The notes under the pieces were generated by a model. The model was not told the DNA's origin, did not search any database, and was given only the letters and a program-made list of their open reading frames with translations. From Dastarcus helophoroides (Eukaryota; Arthropoda; Insecta; Coleoptera; Bothrideridae), in assembly GCA_028583605.1 (NCBI GenBank), contig CM053326.1, forward strand, positions 5,712,587 through 5,776,586: a DNA stretch of 64,000 bases, written 5' to 3'. Below, piece after piece: positions 1 through 11,284 of the stretch. The translations under genes and the position numbers were made by a program. Numbering within the stretch: the stretch's first letter is position 1; every line of letters starts with the position of its first letter.

Positions 1-3000
1 TTGTATCACTACCATTCTATATTTTCGACAAAAAGTGAAAAGTAGACGTGCTTTAGACACTTGAAAATCATTTTTTGTTATAAAGTTTACATGGAACAAA
101 ATTCACAAACTATAGATTCAAAAAAATAATTTATTATAGTACCAAGATGAAGGTCGGGTTACTGAGAGAGTCTAACAATTCGAGGTCGAATTAGCGCATT
201 TTTACTGTATTTATAAAATCTATGACGTGAACGATAACTTGGTATCTGAGATTTACAATAAGCCGAAAAAGTTTTACGATCTTGCTTTGCTCAATAAGGA
301 ATAAAAAGAATTCTAAGAAACCTATTTCGAAAAAGGTATCGCAGAAAGCAATACATATGAAATTTTAAGTTTAAGAAGAAAATAATATTGATAACTCTTT
401 TGTTAGGGTTTGCTGCTTGTTAAGATAATTTACGAAAGGACATAACTTAATGCTTACCTTTGGGCGCGCTGAAATGCTTTTTACTGTTAGACCCAGAAGA
501 CTAAATAGACTGAACATTTCAATGTTGTCTCAATGCGTACAGTTGAAGCTAAAATCCGGGGAAGTGGGGAGGTGCATTCCACTACTCTTTGATATGGTCG
601 GATTAAGTAAAATTTATAAATACGAAACTTGCCGTGTAACGGTCCTAACGATTTAGATGAAACTTTAGAATTAGGGGCTTTTGGACCAATCGGATAATTT
701 TTATAAGTGCTTTTTGGTAAAAGTTCAGGAGAACTATTTTCAAAGACATCTTGGCTTAATAGTAAAATAATTTTCTTTCAATACGCGACGCCTGTGTACA
801 ATATTGTTAAGCCGGTGCTGTAAACACGTCATGATTGCAGTGAAATGGCGACGCGCGCACGCCGATAATTGAATATTTATATATTTTATTTTTACCTACC
901 CAAAGAATGAAACTCTTGATTTTCCTTCACTAATGTGTTCACTGAGGTTTCAACAATGATCCACAATACACTTCCCCATATTTACAGCCCATTTTCTTAA
1001 AAAAAAACCGATGTTATCTTCGCAAAGGTTTGTCAAATAATAAGAGGGCATTGCGAGCTAGATGGAGCTAGGCTTTCACCAGGCTTTCAACTGGCTTTAC
1101 TGCTTACCGTGTTAGGTTCAGTCTATTTAGTCTCTGGTTAGACCCAATGTTTTTCTAGGAAAACAGAGGGGCCGATGTAGAGAGTTTGTTATGCCTTCTT
1201 ATTTTATTTTATTTGTTAAAAAAATGGGCAAAAGCTAGTAATTCATTCATTGAAGAAAATGTATTTTCTTTTGGACTGATATGCATGTACTGAAAATTGC
1301 TTTCAAACTACATTTCAATGCTGTATCAAAGGAAACAAACAAAACTGATACTTTAATACTTGTGGGTAAAAGCTGAATTCTCATTAGGCGTGGGAAATAT
1401 TTTCTAATTATCAAGGACATTGAGAAGTTTGTAAGCAAAGGTTAGTATAAGTTGATGGGTTGCCTTTTAATAAGGAATATAAATTGACTTTCCAGATGTT
1501 CTTTATACATGAGTTTCCTAATTAAGCGTCGGAATTAGAAACATGAAAAGTTTATTCACGATACAAACTTATCTTGCATTCGAGAAATCTTTTTGATATT
1601 CTTTCTGAATGTGAAATTTCGTTTTGAAAGTAATACATATTTAGAAAAAACGCCATCTTTAGAGAAATATATTAAAGAAGACTTTAATAATTAAACACAA
1701 TAAGACTAGATGTATGATTTAAAAGAGCTATTTCAAAAAATAGAAAACTTTAAAATGCTTAGTATTATTGTCCCTTATACCATTTATTTTTGCAGGCGAA
1801 CTTCTTTTGAGAAGTTGAATATCGGCGAGTCTTCAAATTTATTACAATTGGTTTATAAAGCAACATATTTGGCTTACATCTATGTCACGAAGTAATACCA
1901 CCACCAGATGAAGTATTGCTCTAGCAAAATAAGGCTACATAACGTCAATTAATCGGTGTTGCAAAGCGATAGAAATTGTTCAAGTTCAGCAGTAATTAAT
2001 TCCCTAAATGACAGCTTCATTAAACAAAATAAAGTGTGTTTCAGAGTCGGTATAATTTATTCAAGTGAAATATCTGAAAGTTGGGAGTATTACCAAAATT
2101 TATGACTTTGTGAAACATATATCCAAATTGCGAGTTAAATTTAAAGCCATTTATTTTCCTTTTTTCGAGGTTATAAAATGTTCGCCTTGCAGTTAAAGAT
2201 AATTGTCTTCCACAGTATGAAAACCATTATCCATTAATCAAAAGAGTTCCACGTCAGTTTCCTCTTAATAGAAAATTCGCCTTCACAAAGCTACATCTAA
2301 ACGAAAACACTGTACTAAAAAACAAGCGAAAAGGGTTTGAAAGGTAGAAGGAAATCCAATGCGATACATTAGTGAGCATATGATTTGTAGAATATACAAG
2401 TCTAAATATAATGTCTCTTACAATTAGATTATCTCAAAGCGCTGCGGTGCTACGATTTAATAAGAAAATCTTAGAATAACAGTTTTATTACTGTTAAAAA
2501 AAAGATTTTATTTTCGATTGGGCACACTTTAGCTTTTTATTTTAAAAAATATTTCGCCCTAGGTATTTGAGTAAGTAACAAAGTGATTCTGATGTATTTA
2601 AATTTCTATTTTTTCACTGATTTCGAAATATCAAAAAATCTTCAATACCTACATATATGTAAAAATAATAATGAAAATTTTCCAAAAAAAAAGTATAAAT
2701 CTAGTATCCTGTCTATAAATTTTCTGTAAATATGATATCAGATTAAAGGTTTATAATGCAAAATATACAATAACTAACTAAAACGGTGGCAGTTTTAAAT
2801 AAGACTAAAATTTTGGAATTATACTAAAAATTTGTCCGCTTGCCGTACACATAATATACAATATGAGTACGGTTCTTTTGGTGTCTTATTATCATGTTTG
2901 CAAGTTCATATAAGTTATTATTTCATTTACAATTTTCATTGTTAGAAAAAAAGGCAACAAGCATACCTACTAAGGGGGACATATTTCATCATATTTATAC

Positions 3001-3345
3001 TGAGTGTAACCTACATCCCCAGAACAACCCCTCTCATTTTTTAAATAGGGCATCCTACATTTCCTAGGCAGTGTTGGATTCTTCTTGACAAGTAGATTTT
3101 AAATGTGTGTAATACTTGGAATTACAGTGAATATTTATAAAGGTAGAGCTTTTTAAATTTAAATTAACAAAGGATAAATTGAATGAATTGTCCCATCAGT
3201 TTCAGTAATTCTACTGTCTTTTAACTAGTTGCTGTTTAAACTGAATTGTTCTGATCTAATTGCAATAATGTAATCTAGTCTCAAAGGCACCCCTAACATT
3301 ACTTAATTTGGGGTCAATAATGTGGTTATCAATAATTCTTGCAAC
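1..3345. other. unassigned AT-rich DNA
   Basis: No open reading frame in this stretch resembles a known protein. The longest is 68 codons, at 450-656, and has no recognisable motif. The composition is AT-rich with scattered A and T runs. The only structure I can support is a short inverted repeat described separately (498-1133). It may be intergenic or intronic host DNA containing very old repeats. Confidence 0.5.
498..1133. repeat. 18-bp inverted repeat pair, possible MITE ends
   Basis: AGACTAAATAGACTGAAC at 498-515 occurs as its exact reverse complement at 1116-1133. Weaker similarity extends outward into a GTTAGACCC-like segment on both sides. An 18-bp perfect match 600 bp apart suggests the ends of a small inverted-repeat transposon. 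No target duplication could be assigned. Confidence 0.35.
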
Positions 3346-3353
3346 TTAACTAT

Positions 3354-5463
3354 CAGGCACGTAGCCAGGGGGGGTCCAAGGGGTCCGGACCCCCCCCCCG
3401 AAATGTATATTCCCCAAAAAATTTACAATGATACGAATTGAAATATCAATAGGAAAATGGTTGATTGTATATTTAAGCATGTAAATAATTTCCGAAATTG
3501 CCAACTACTATAAGTTTATGATAAGCAAAATGGCCATGTAGGCATTTTAAGAAAAATTGGCAATAAGCTCAAGGCTTCCCAATATATGCTTCAATCGTCA
3601 CATACGTGCAGAAGCGGTATTGCAGTCAAAGGACATATTCTTATACCTAATCTCGTTTATTATATTAGCTCATATTTCATATTGCCGAATTGCCATAGGA
3701 AATACAATACAAATCATGATTATGGTACGAGTTAAGAATTAGTCGACAAGTCGACTCTTGATCGGTGTTAAGTTAATACGTGAACTTAAAATGGATATTA
3801 GGAAATATTTCTTTGGTAAGTTTGAAGTTTTTATTTGTCAAATTTAGATAATGTTAAGGTCACTAGATTTTATTCCTTATTTTTACTAATTACCAAAATG
3901 AAAAAAAAATAAAAGAGACGAATTCGTAAAAATAATTAATGCGTCTTCTTATATTTTCTGAAGAATATTTTCTAGACATTTCGATAATTTAACAAAATTC
4001 CGAGTTTAAATTAAAAATTCTAAATTATTTTCTTCAATTTTACGTCTCTGTAAGCACATAATCGATTTCATTAATTTATTTTTATAAATTCCAAGGACGT
4101 ATAAAATAATTTTTTACAGAATTCTGGTGTTTTTTCTCAAAAATGTTTTACTTTTGATTCATAAATTTTCTATATATTGCAACGTTTTTCTAAATTTCGA
4201 TTATTTTTAGAAATTTTCGAAATATCAACTTCTTTTGTAAAATTCTTTTAACTTTCTTTTAATTTTTTATTCAAATTCAACATTTCAACTTTTTCAGAGA
4301 TTTCTCTCCTTTGATAAACATATTTATAGGCATTTTGACATTATTTACAAAATATTCATTTTAATTTAAAAAGTATAAACTCTTTTTTAAATTCAAGTTT
4401 GGACTTTTAATTTTCCTTTTATTTAAACGAAATTTTCATTTGAAATTCCAACTTTTGATGTTTTTAAGACATTTTGAAATAATTTAGAAATATCAACATT
4501 TTTATTTTTTCATTTCGACTTTAAAATCAAAATTTCTAAAAAAATAATTTTATAAATTTCGTTTTTCTTAAAATTTTCAGTTTAACTAGAAATATTTTTT
4601 ATGATGTTCGCATTTTTTTGTTTAAAATTTTAATTTTTTCTAAAGATCCTTATTTTAAAATTTCAGTTTTATTATTTCTTTTCTAAATTTTTCGCTTTGC
4701 ACTAAAAATTGTGTGCTTTAATTTTTTCAAATTTTAATTCTAGTCACGAAATTTCTACTTTTTAAAAAAAAATCTAATTTAAACCCAACATTTTTGATTC
4801 ATCAGAAAATTTTCGGTTTTTTCTCAATATTTAAATTTTTTCTAAATATTTCGGTAAACTCAACATTTTTAGTTTAAAAAAAAAATAGACTTCAACTTCG
4901 AAGCTTCTGGATTTTGTTTGATAAAGTTCTTTTCTTTTTTCATCCTTTTAATTTTTCGTCCAAATTTCTACTTTTCTTGAAGATTTTTAGATTCACCCTT
5001 TTCCTTTCTAAAATAAATTTAAAGTTTCGACAAAAATCAAAATTACAAATTAAAATGGAAGCTTCTATTGAATTTTTTTAATTTTATCTTTAATGTCTAA
5101 TATTCCTAATCTCGTTTTTGATCTAAAATTTGACGCTGTTCTGAAAAGTTCAAAAATCACGTATTTTGAAAAAAATACTGGGTAATTCTAATTTTTTTCA
5201 AAATGTCGAGATAGACTAGATTTGAAAGATTTAAATATCGAGACTGAAGTCAAACTTGAGTTTCAAATTATAGTTCAAATGTCGAAGTTAAGATTGGAAA
5301 TTTTTCGCAAAAGTAAAAAATGAGCACTAAGTAAAAGACCAAGACGTTTATTGATTTAACAACTCAACTTTACATTTTTCATTATTGAAGAAGTTTAATT
5401 CTCTAAGATAAAAAAAAGGGGGAGTTGGACCCTCCCCGAACGAAAATCCTGGCTACGTGCCTG
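3354..5463. mobile_element. non-autonomous hAT-like transposon (copy A), 2110 bp
   Basis: The left end CAGGCACGTAGCCAGG (3354-3369) is repeated as a perfect 16-bp reverse complement at 5448-5463. The copy is flanked by a perfect 8-bp direct repeat TTAACTAT (3346-3353 and 5464-5471). A CAGG start and an 8-bp duplication fit the hAT superfamily. The interior has no transposase frame. It begins with a G/C-rich run near the left end and then becomes about 1.4 kb of T-rich degenerate sequence built from short variants of an AAATTTCGACTTTT-like motif. The intact duplication indicates a fairly recent insertion of a non-coding derivative that needs a transposase in trans. Confidence 0.85.
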
Positions 5464-5480
5464 TTAACTATGGATTTTGG

Positions 5481-5675
5481 TTATATTGTATAAATTTTTG
5501 TTTTTAAATAACAGAACAGATATAAATCCAGGGAGGTTAAATCAGATGACCTACGTGGGCACTTTATCACGGCACCTCTTGTACCTATTTTCTCCAGATA
5601 ATCACGTACAGACTGAATGAAATGTGTCTCATTTTGAAACCAAAATAGATCGTCAGGGAGATCTTTGTCATTCAC
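5481..5675 (-). pseudogene. relic of an IS630-type transposase C-terminus
   Basis: A 64-codon minus-strand frame contains HFIQSVRDYLEK, a degraded counterpart of the WIGRGGP segment, then RSSDLTSLDLYLF and YLKTKIY. This is the region around the third catalytic Asp of IS630/Tc1-mariner-superfamily transposases of the kind seen better preserved at 39924-41018. Only this last third survives and no inverted repeats are visible around it. It starts 10 bp beyond the target duplication of the neighbouring hAT copy, which is probably coincidence. Confidence 0.6.
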
Positions 5676-5939
5676 TAGTAGGTATTATACTTATTTCTAG
5701 TCTGTTGGTTCTCGAAAACAAATTTTCCTAAAACAACCACTTTCGTAGCTTCGTTACAGTTTATTACTTCTGGTTTGTGCATTTTATTAACCACAGACCC
5801 ACAGATCCTATTTATTAAATTTTTGCACCAACTCTGATTAATTCTGTTGTCTGTTACACACTTTTATGTGTTGCTTTTTTCCAGAAGGAGCAGAATTAAA
5901 AAATTTCTACCCGATCTTGTATATTTTAAACCATTTTAA

Positions 5940-6060
5940 CAATTCAATATTTAATTAATAGCGATAGTTTGGGCTGTAATGTTTAAAATACAGACGTCAG
6001 ATGGTTTACAATTTCTTTATCCACAATTTGCCATCTGTTCACTCTACACATTGAGTATTA
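5940..6060 (+). repeat. dispersed repeat, copy 1 (partner at 10555-10700)
   Basis: The segment reading AGCGATA..TTTGGGCTG..ACAGACG..ATGGTTTACAA and later CCATCTGTTCACTCTA recurs in the same orientation near 10555-10700 with substitutions and a small insertion. The two copies lie either side of the foldback and Tigger elements. It is a diverged dispersed repeat of unknown class. Confidence 0.4.
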
Positions 6061-6115
6061 TACATTTTTGAAATCTATTTGTCAAGGGGACTTCAAAACA
6101 CCAAGAAACATATAC

Positions 6116-7375
6116 AGAGTGAACAATAAGTAATAATACATAGAGCAAGAGTGGGTTTTTCCTATAAAAATAAGGTGATTTAGCTATATTTACCTTTTAC
6201 CAAAAGTTTACATTAACCGAGATACTGGGTGTCAAAGATGAAAAAAAAATGATCATTTCGTCTAACTGATGAACAGATTTTAATAAAGATAAGAACTTTG
6301 GCATTGAGGTGTTTCTTTGGTCGAGAAATTCTAATTTTCCAACAGATTGCCAGTAACTCATAAGAGGCGCCACGTGCGCTATCCTGTATTATTCTAAAGC
6401 ATCACAACTTTTTTATTCCAAAAGTACACCTATTTTAAATAGATACTTTTATTTACCCACAGGTAAACTTATTGAATGTTGACACAAGCACCCGTTTTCA
6501 AGATATTTGCCTTCAAAGTTTGCCGTACGTTTACATTACACATATTTTTTTTTAAATTTCTAAAGCAAATTTAAATAACAAAACAAAATTTATTTTCAAA
6601 AATAAATATGCGAGATATGGTTTTTGTCATGTAAAGGGATTGTAGGCATTTAAAAATCTGGCTGTCTCTTATTGGAGTTCATATTCAAACATCTGCTTTG
6701 ACCACCTATACCAACAAAATTTTCTTGTGCGGACTCAGAGATCATACCACACATCTCTATGTTAGAAAATAAATTATGTCTAAATTTTTTGCATTTTCTT
6801 TACTAAGATTTTTAAAATTTAGGTACTAGAATTATCAGCAAAGCAATATTTGACATAAATTGCTTTAAAAGCTCTCTTATTATTACTTTTTTTTAAGTTT
6901 ACTTCAAAAATTTAATATCTTAATAATCTAAAACGAAGGAATTTCAAATTTTGAAGCCAAATGGACATGGTTGCTCGTACCAACTTTCAGAAGATATGCA
7001 TTTTTACGTAAAAAATATGAGAAAATAAAACTACTTACCAGTTTCTCTCTGAAGATGATAGCTTGGCTATCGAAATGTGTTAGAACAATCTTCGTTGTGT
7101 TTTTTAATATTTCTTGGTTTCAGGGTACAAAATTTGTATTTCAATTTTTGAAGATAACCAAGGACCAGTCCGTTCCATTCAAAAAAAAACTATGTATTTA
7201 AAATAAATATACGTAGGTACACAAAAAGTTATGATGATGATTTTGAGCTATGCAGGATAGCACAGGTAGCGCTCCCTATCAGCTACGGTAATATGTTTAC
7301 AAATTAGAGATTGTCGACTTAAGAAACCCCCTTGTGCCAAATTGCGTGCCTATATTACAATTTATTCAATAATTA
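6116..7375. repeat. degenerate fold-back (long inverted repeat) element
   Basis: The segment around 6350-6412 (GCGCCACGTGCGCTATCCTG and following) is repeated in inverted, diverged form around 7225-7290. An outer segment near 6135-6170 resembles the reverse complement of about 7325-7365. Between the arms the DNA is AT-rich and includes a Penelope-tail fragment (7036-7180). It is probably an old inverted-repeat transposon. The boundaries are uncertain and no target duplication was found. Confidence 0.35.
7036..7180 (+). repeat. Penelope-like tail fragment with hammerhead-like core
   Basis: This segment shares the same order of motifs with copies near 20.9, 21.6 and 23.7 kb: CTCTCTGAAGAT, a GATAGC/GCTATC hairpin, CGAAA, a TTGTGTTTTTTAAT run, TTCTTGGTTTCAG and AACCAAGGACCAGTCC. 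CTGAAGA (7049-7055), a 6-bp stem II with one extra base, then GAAA resembles a hammerhead core, as found in the terminal regions of Penelope-like elements. The stem I partner is degraded here (AGAA instead of AGAG), so activity is unlikely. Confidence 0.45.
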
Positions 7376-7754
7376 TACGAAAAATCGAAATTTTTTTTCA
7401 ACTTTGACATATTATTTCGGATAATATCAACTTTTGGTATAACGTAAATATAACGTAATAGTATGTTAAAAAAAATTAATTTACTTATAATAACCTCAAA
7501 TACTAACAAAATATCCCATGGCCATAAGTGGAACAATAAAAACATGTGATTGCTATTTGTGGCCATACCATGGCCACAAATGATGCATACACTATCCAGT
7601 TTTGGCCATAATTTTTACTCATTTAATGTATTTTGCTGCCCAACTGTATGTTATTTAATAATTAATATTCAAACAATTAAGATAATATTTCGAAATAGAG
7701 ACTGGAAAAGAAACGTAGTGTTGAAAGATTATTTTTTATCTGTTGCAGGTTAAA

Positions 7755-10124
7755 ATGCCATCAAGGAAAAATCAGAAGCCCGTTGAAAAAATTCCAAAAT
7801 CAACAAAAACTGGTATTTAAAAGGAAAAATCTAAAAGGACATTTTTTAATTACTCAGAAACTGACTTACAAAAAGCTTTGGAATTAGTGAAGAATGGTTG
7901 TGCTATTGCAACGGCGTGTAATCAATATAAAGTCCCAAGAACTACATTACGTAGTAAACTTCGAGGCAAAGTACCAGAAACTACAGGTCGAGTAGGACCT
8001 GAGTCTATACTTGGCCATCATATTGAAGAAAAATTAGAAGAATGGCTATTAGGAACCAGCAGAATGGGTTTTCCTATAAATAGAGATTTCTTAATTCATT
8101 CAGTGAAACAATTAGTCGACGCAGAAGGTTTAAAAAATCCTTTTAAAAATAATATCCCGGGAAGAAAGTGGTTTGAAGGATTTCTTAAGAGGCATCCACG
8201 TGTGGGTCAAAAAAGGGCTGAACACCTCTGTAAGGCTCGAGCCATCGTCACTGAATCTGGTATACGGTCATGGTTCTCTCATATAGCTGAAGAACTGGGA
8301 GAAAATATTAAAATCCTTGATGATCTTCGACGAGTATTCGACATGGACGAGACGGCAGTTCATTTATCACCAAAAGGTGGTCTTGTTTTAGCAGAAAGGG
8401 GAAAAGCTGTGTATGATGTTGCTGGAAACGAAAAAGAAAATGTTACTACACTGTTTAATGTAAACGCTGCCGGAGAATTTGCACCATCACTGACAATTTT
8501 CAAGTATGAGCGACTACCTAAGATTTGCGTTGACTCGGCACCCAAAGGTTGGGGGATAGGAAAATCCGAGAATGGGTGGATGACTAGTGAATCTTTCTAC
8601 GAATATTTCACGAATGTTTTCTATCCATTCCTGCTTGAACGCAAAATTCAACTTTCTGTGATAGTTTTCTTGGATGGCCATGTTTCTCATATGTCCATTC
8701 ATCTGAGTAAATTTTGTAAGGATAAACAGATTATCCTGTGCTGTTTTCCACCTCACTCCACGCATATTTTACAACCATTGGACGTTTCTTTTTTTTTTTC
8801 CTTTGAAGCAAAGATGGAAAAATTTGATAAGAAACTGGCGTATACAAAATGATGGTGTTGATGTTCAGAAACATAACGTTCCAGCTTTTTTATCTAAACT
8901 TATTACTGAAGAAGATTTTACGACTGTCATAAAGAATGGATTTAAAGCTTGCGGTTTATGTCCGTTTAATGCGAATTCAGTTGACAATAGCAAGTGTGTC
9001 GAAATGAAAGATCGAGAAAACAATCAAAATATTTCTAATGAAATAAATTCGCAAAGAACCATGCAGCAAGCCTTATCTCATCAAGAATACATCGAGAGTA
9101 AAATAAATCCTGAGCTATTACAACGTTTCAAAAATGCCAAAGCTACAGGTATTGATTGGGAAACTGGTGATAAACACGAGTCATTGTACAATTTTTGGGC
9201 CCAGGCTGTTGAAGATGACAAACCGGAAAATGAATTGCAATCCCCACTTTGTCATCCTCTAGTTCCTGAAAATCCTTCTCCTTTGGCTTCTCATAATGAT
9301 AATGTTTTCGAATTTCCTTTTCCTGAGTTTGATGCGTCTAATCTTCATGAAGGTGAGTAAAATTGAAAAAACAGTTAAAAAATAATCTCCCAATGTTGAA
9401 TTTATTTCAGTGATCTATTCTTTGGATAATTTATAAATTTTTAAATTATATTTTAATTTGATATTTTTTTTGCACTTTTTTAGTCGATGAACTGTTGGAT
9501 TCCTATCCTTCTGATACTCTTAACCAAATTACCGACTGTGAAGTACCTCTTGCGATTGAATTTTCTATCCTCGTAGATAATCATAAAAACCCGAATATTG
9601 TAATCCCTCCTAGTGATGAAGTTATTCAAGAACCTGTTGTTATGGAAGGTATTATAGAGCCTGTAGTTGAGGACGTTAGTACAACTAATGTTTCTCATTT
9701 GAACAGTATTTCAATGCGTCGAAAGTCTTTGGACGAAGTTATTGATGGAATTTGTATGTGGCCTAAAAAGAAGACTACGACACGAAAACGTAAGGTAGAA
9801 CATTTACCTTCCGTAATCACAGCTGACAAGTGGATCGAACTAATGGAAGCTAAAGAGAATGAGAAAAGCGCAGAAGAAGAAAGAAAGAAGCTTAAAAAAA
9901 TCGAAAGAGAAGAAAAAAAAGAGCTTAAAAAAATCGAAAGGGAAGAAAATAAGGAAAGAAGAAAAAAAATTAAAGAAGAAAAATTGGAAGAAAAAGCTAA
10001 GAAAAAATTAGCCCCAAAAAATCAGTTAAACCGCGCAAAAATGCTAAAAAAAATTGATGATTTTATGTGTATTACTAATTTTTGTGTCTTGTCTAGCTAT
10101 TTAATAAATAAAGTGATGCATTGA
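7755..10124 (+). pseudogene. Tigger/pogo transposase, broken, one intron
   Basis: Proteins of this family cut and paste their own element. The order visible is a psq-type helix-turn-helix (ALELVKNGCAIATACNQYKV..TTLRSKLRGK), a CENP-B-type DNA-binding region (EEWLLGTSRMGFPINRD..GRKWFEGFLKRHP), then the DDE core: DMDET, LDGHVSH, and HILQPLD, with 35 residues between the second and third Asp. The probable start is the ATG at 7755, just after a TTGCAG splice acceptor, implying an upstream non-coding exon. Breaks are a TAA at 7818 (codon 22) and a one-base shift inside the T-run near 8788-8800, after which the frame continues from 8803 (LKQRWKNL). At 9352 it leaves the exon at an excellent AAG/GTGAGT donor and resumes at 9484. 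The last exon ends in a lysine/glutamate-rich coiled-coil-like tail. This is an inactivated copy. Confidence 0.85.
9353..9483 (+). other. intron in the Tigger transposase, 131 nt
   Basis: The donor GTGAGT at 9353 follows CATGAAG. The acceptor is a T-rich tract ending TTTTTTAG at 9483. Joining 9352 to 9484 makes a GTC codon and keeps the frame (HE-V-DELLDS), whereas reading through stops at 9358-9360. Frame preservation strongly supports a real intron. Confidence 0.8.
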
Positions 10125-10554
10125 TTGTTAATTAAGATAATATTATTAATAATTCCCTTCCAGCAAAAAATTTCAGGCACTATGACCAAAACTGGAACAG
10201 CAAATGGCCAAAAATAGTGCTTCTATGGCCACTACTGGTGAAATTGGTGTAATTATTAATTTTAATTAATTTTGCATGACAAATTAAATTTTAAACATTT
10301 GGGCTTTTGATATTTCAATTCCTGATAAATTGAAGATTTGATTAATTTATTTTTTCTTATTAAATATTTAATTTAGATATATTTAAATCTCAATTAAACA
10401 TACAAAAAAGCTTAAAGTGGCCACAAACGGTACATCTACCCTAGCTAAAGCGAAAAATTCACAATTGCTCTGTGTACCGCTAAAAAATGTAGCTGCAGGT
10501 CTTGCATTGTTTCAATTCACTCTTAGGTGGTGTAAACTTTTGTAACAATATAAT

Positions 10555-10700
10555 AATTATTTAACAGCGATAATTTGCGCTGCTTGTGCAAAACACAGAC
10601 GCTAAATGGTTTACAAATATCATGACACTGCTAATGCTGTGCATCCTTAGTAAACATAATTTTAAAATTAATTTATCCATAACTCTCCATTTGTTCACTC
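10555..10700 (+). repeat. dispersed repeat, copy 2
   Basis: Diverged direct copy of 5940-6060 (AGCGATA..GCGCTG..CACAGACGC..ATGGTTTACAAA, then CATTTGTTCACTCTA). It carries an extra segment of about 40 bases. The class is unknown. Confidence 0.4.
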
Positions 10701-10930
10701 TAGACTTCAAATATTAAAAAGCACTTATTTTAGGTGTATTTTATTCAGAAACCTCTGTATGTTCCAAAAATTTAATAATATTCAGGGGGTTCTATTTAAA
10801 AAGCAAAAGTTTGCATAAGTTTAAGTGAAAGTGTAGGAATGCAATTTTTATGTGAAAATTTGACATTTCATAAGTACATCAAGTATGGTGAAATTGAAAA
10901 TTGTATCATTATAAATATCACCCGATATAC

Positions 10931-11105
10931 AGTGTGTCCCATTGGGAATCGCTGCGATCGATATCTAACAAAATACTTATCTAAAAAACTAAAATATTCG
11001 CAAAGTTGTATTGCTTTTGGTTATACCGGAAGTTGACACCAACTTCGTTATTTTAAATAAGATACTCTATATATTTTTGCATTTTTAAATTTTATTTAAT
11101 ATTTT
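10931..11105 (+). repeat. truncated inverted-repeat transposon end
   Basis: TACAGTGTGTCCCATTGGG is a typical start of a Tc1/mariner-like terminal repeat. The following GGTTATACCGGAAGTTGACA and TTATTTTAAATA match the inner arm of the fold-back element at 44353-46313 (around 44491-44525). Only this one arm is visible, and the Jockey-like LINE lies next to it. Confidence 0.4.
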
Positions 11106-11284
11106 AGCGCCACTTAGGATAACAAACACTGTTCTTAGAGTTTATGGTTTTCGTGATTTTTATTAAAAAAATTTGACAGATGCAAGGTCCCACTAAATTC
11201 TTTGTTTTTTTTTTTCAGAAACCAGACATTAATTTCGTATTTGCTATGTAAGTAGAACACATAAAAAACTACCTTGCACAACTT

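Larger units (their letters stand above)
7519..10434 (+). mobile_element. pogo/Tigger-like DNA transposon
   Basis: A decayed Tigger-type transposase (7755-10124) lies between two clusters of the palindrome TGGCCA. Four occur on the left (7519, 7560, 7571, 7603) and three on the right (10205, 10226, 10418). The left cluster includes a near-perfect hairpin at 7555-7581 (12-bp arms, 3-base loop). CCAGTTTTGGCCAT at about 7596 reappears inverted at about 10183 with one change. These look like sub-terminal transposase binding sites. The exact ends and the TA duplication expected of this superfamily could not be fixed, so the limits given are the outermost motif copies. Confidence 0.55.

Noticed and set aside
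9480..9698. 72-codon minus-strand frame
   Set aside because: It is the shadow of the second exon of the Tigger transposase on the plus strand.
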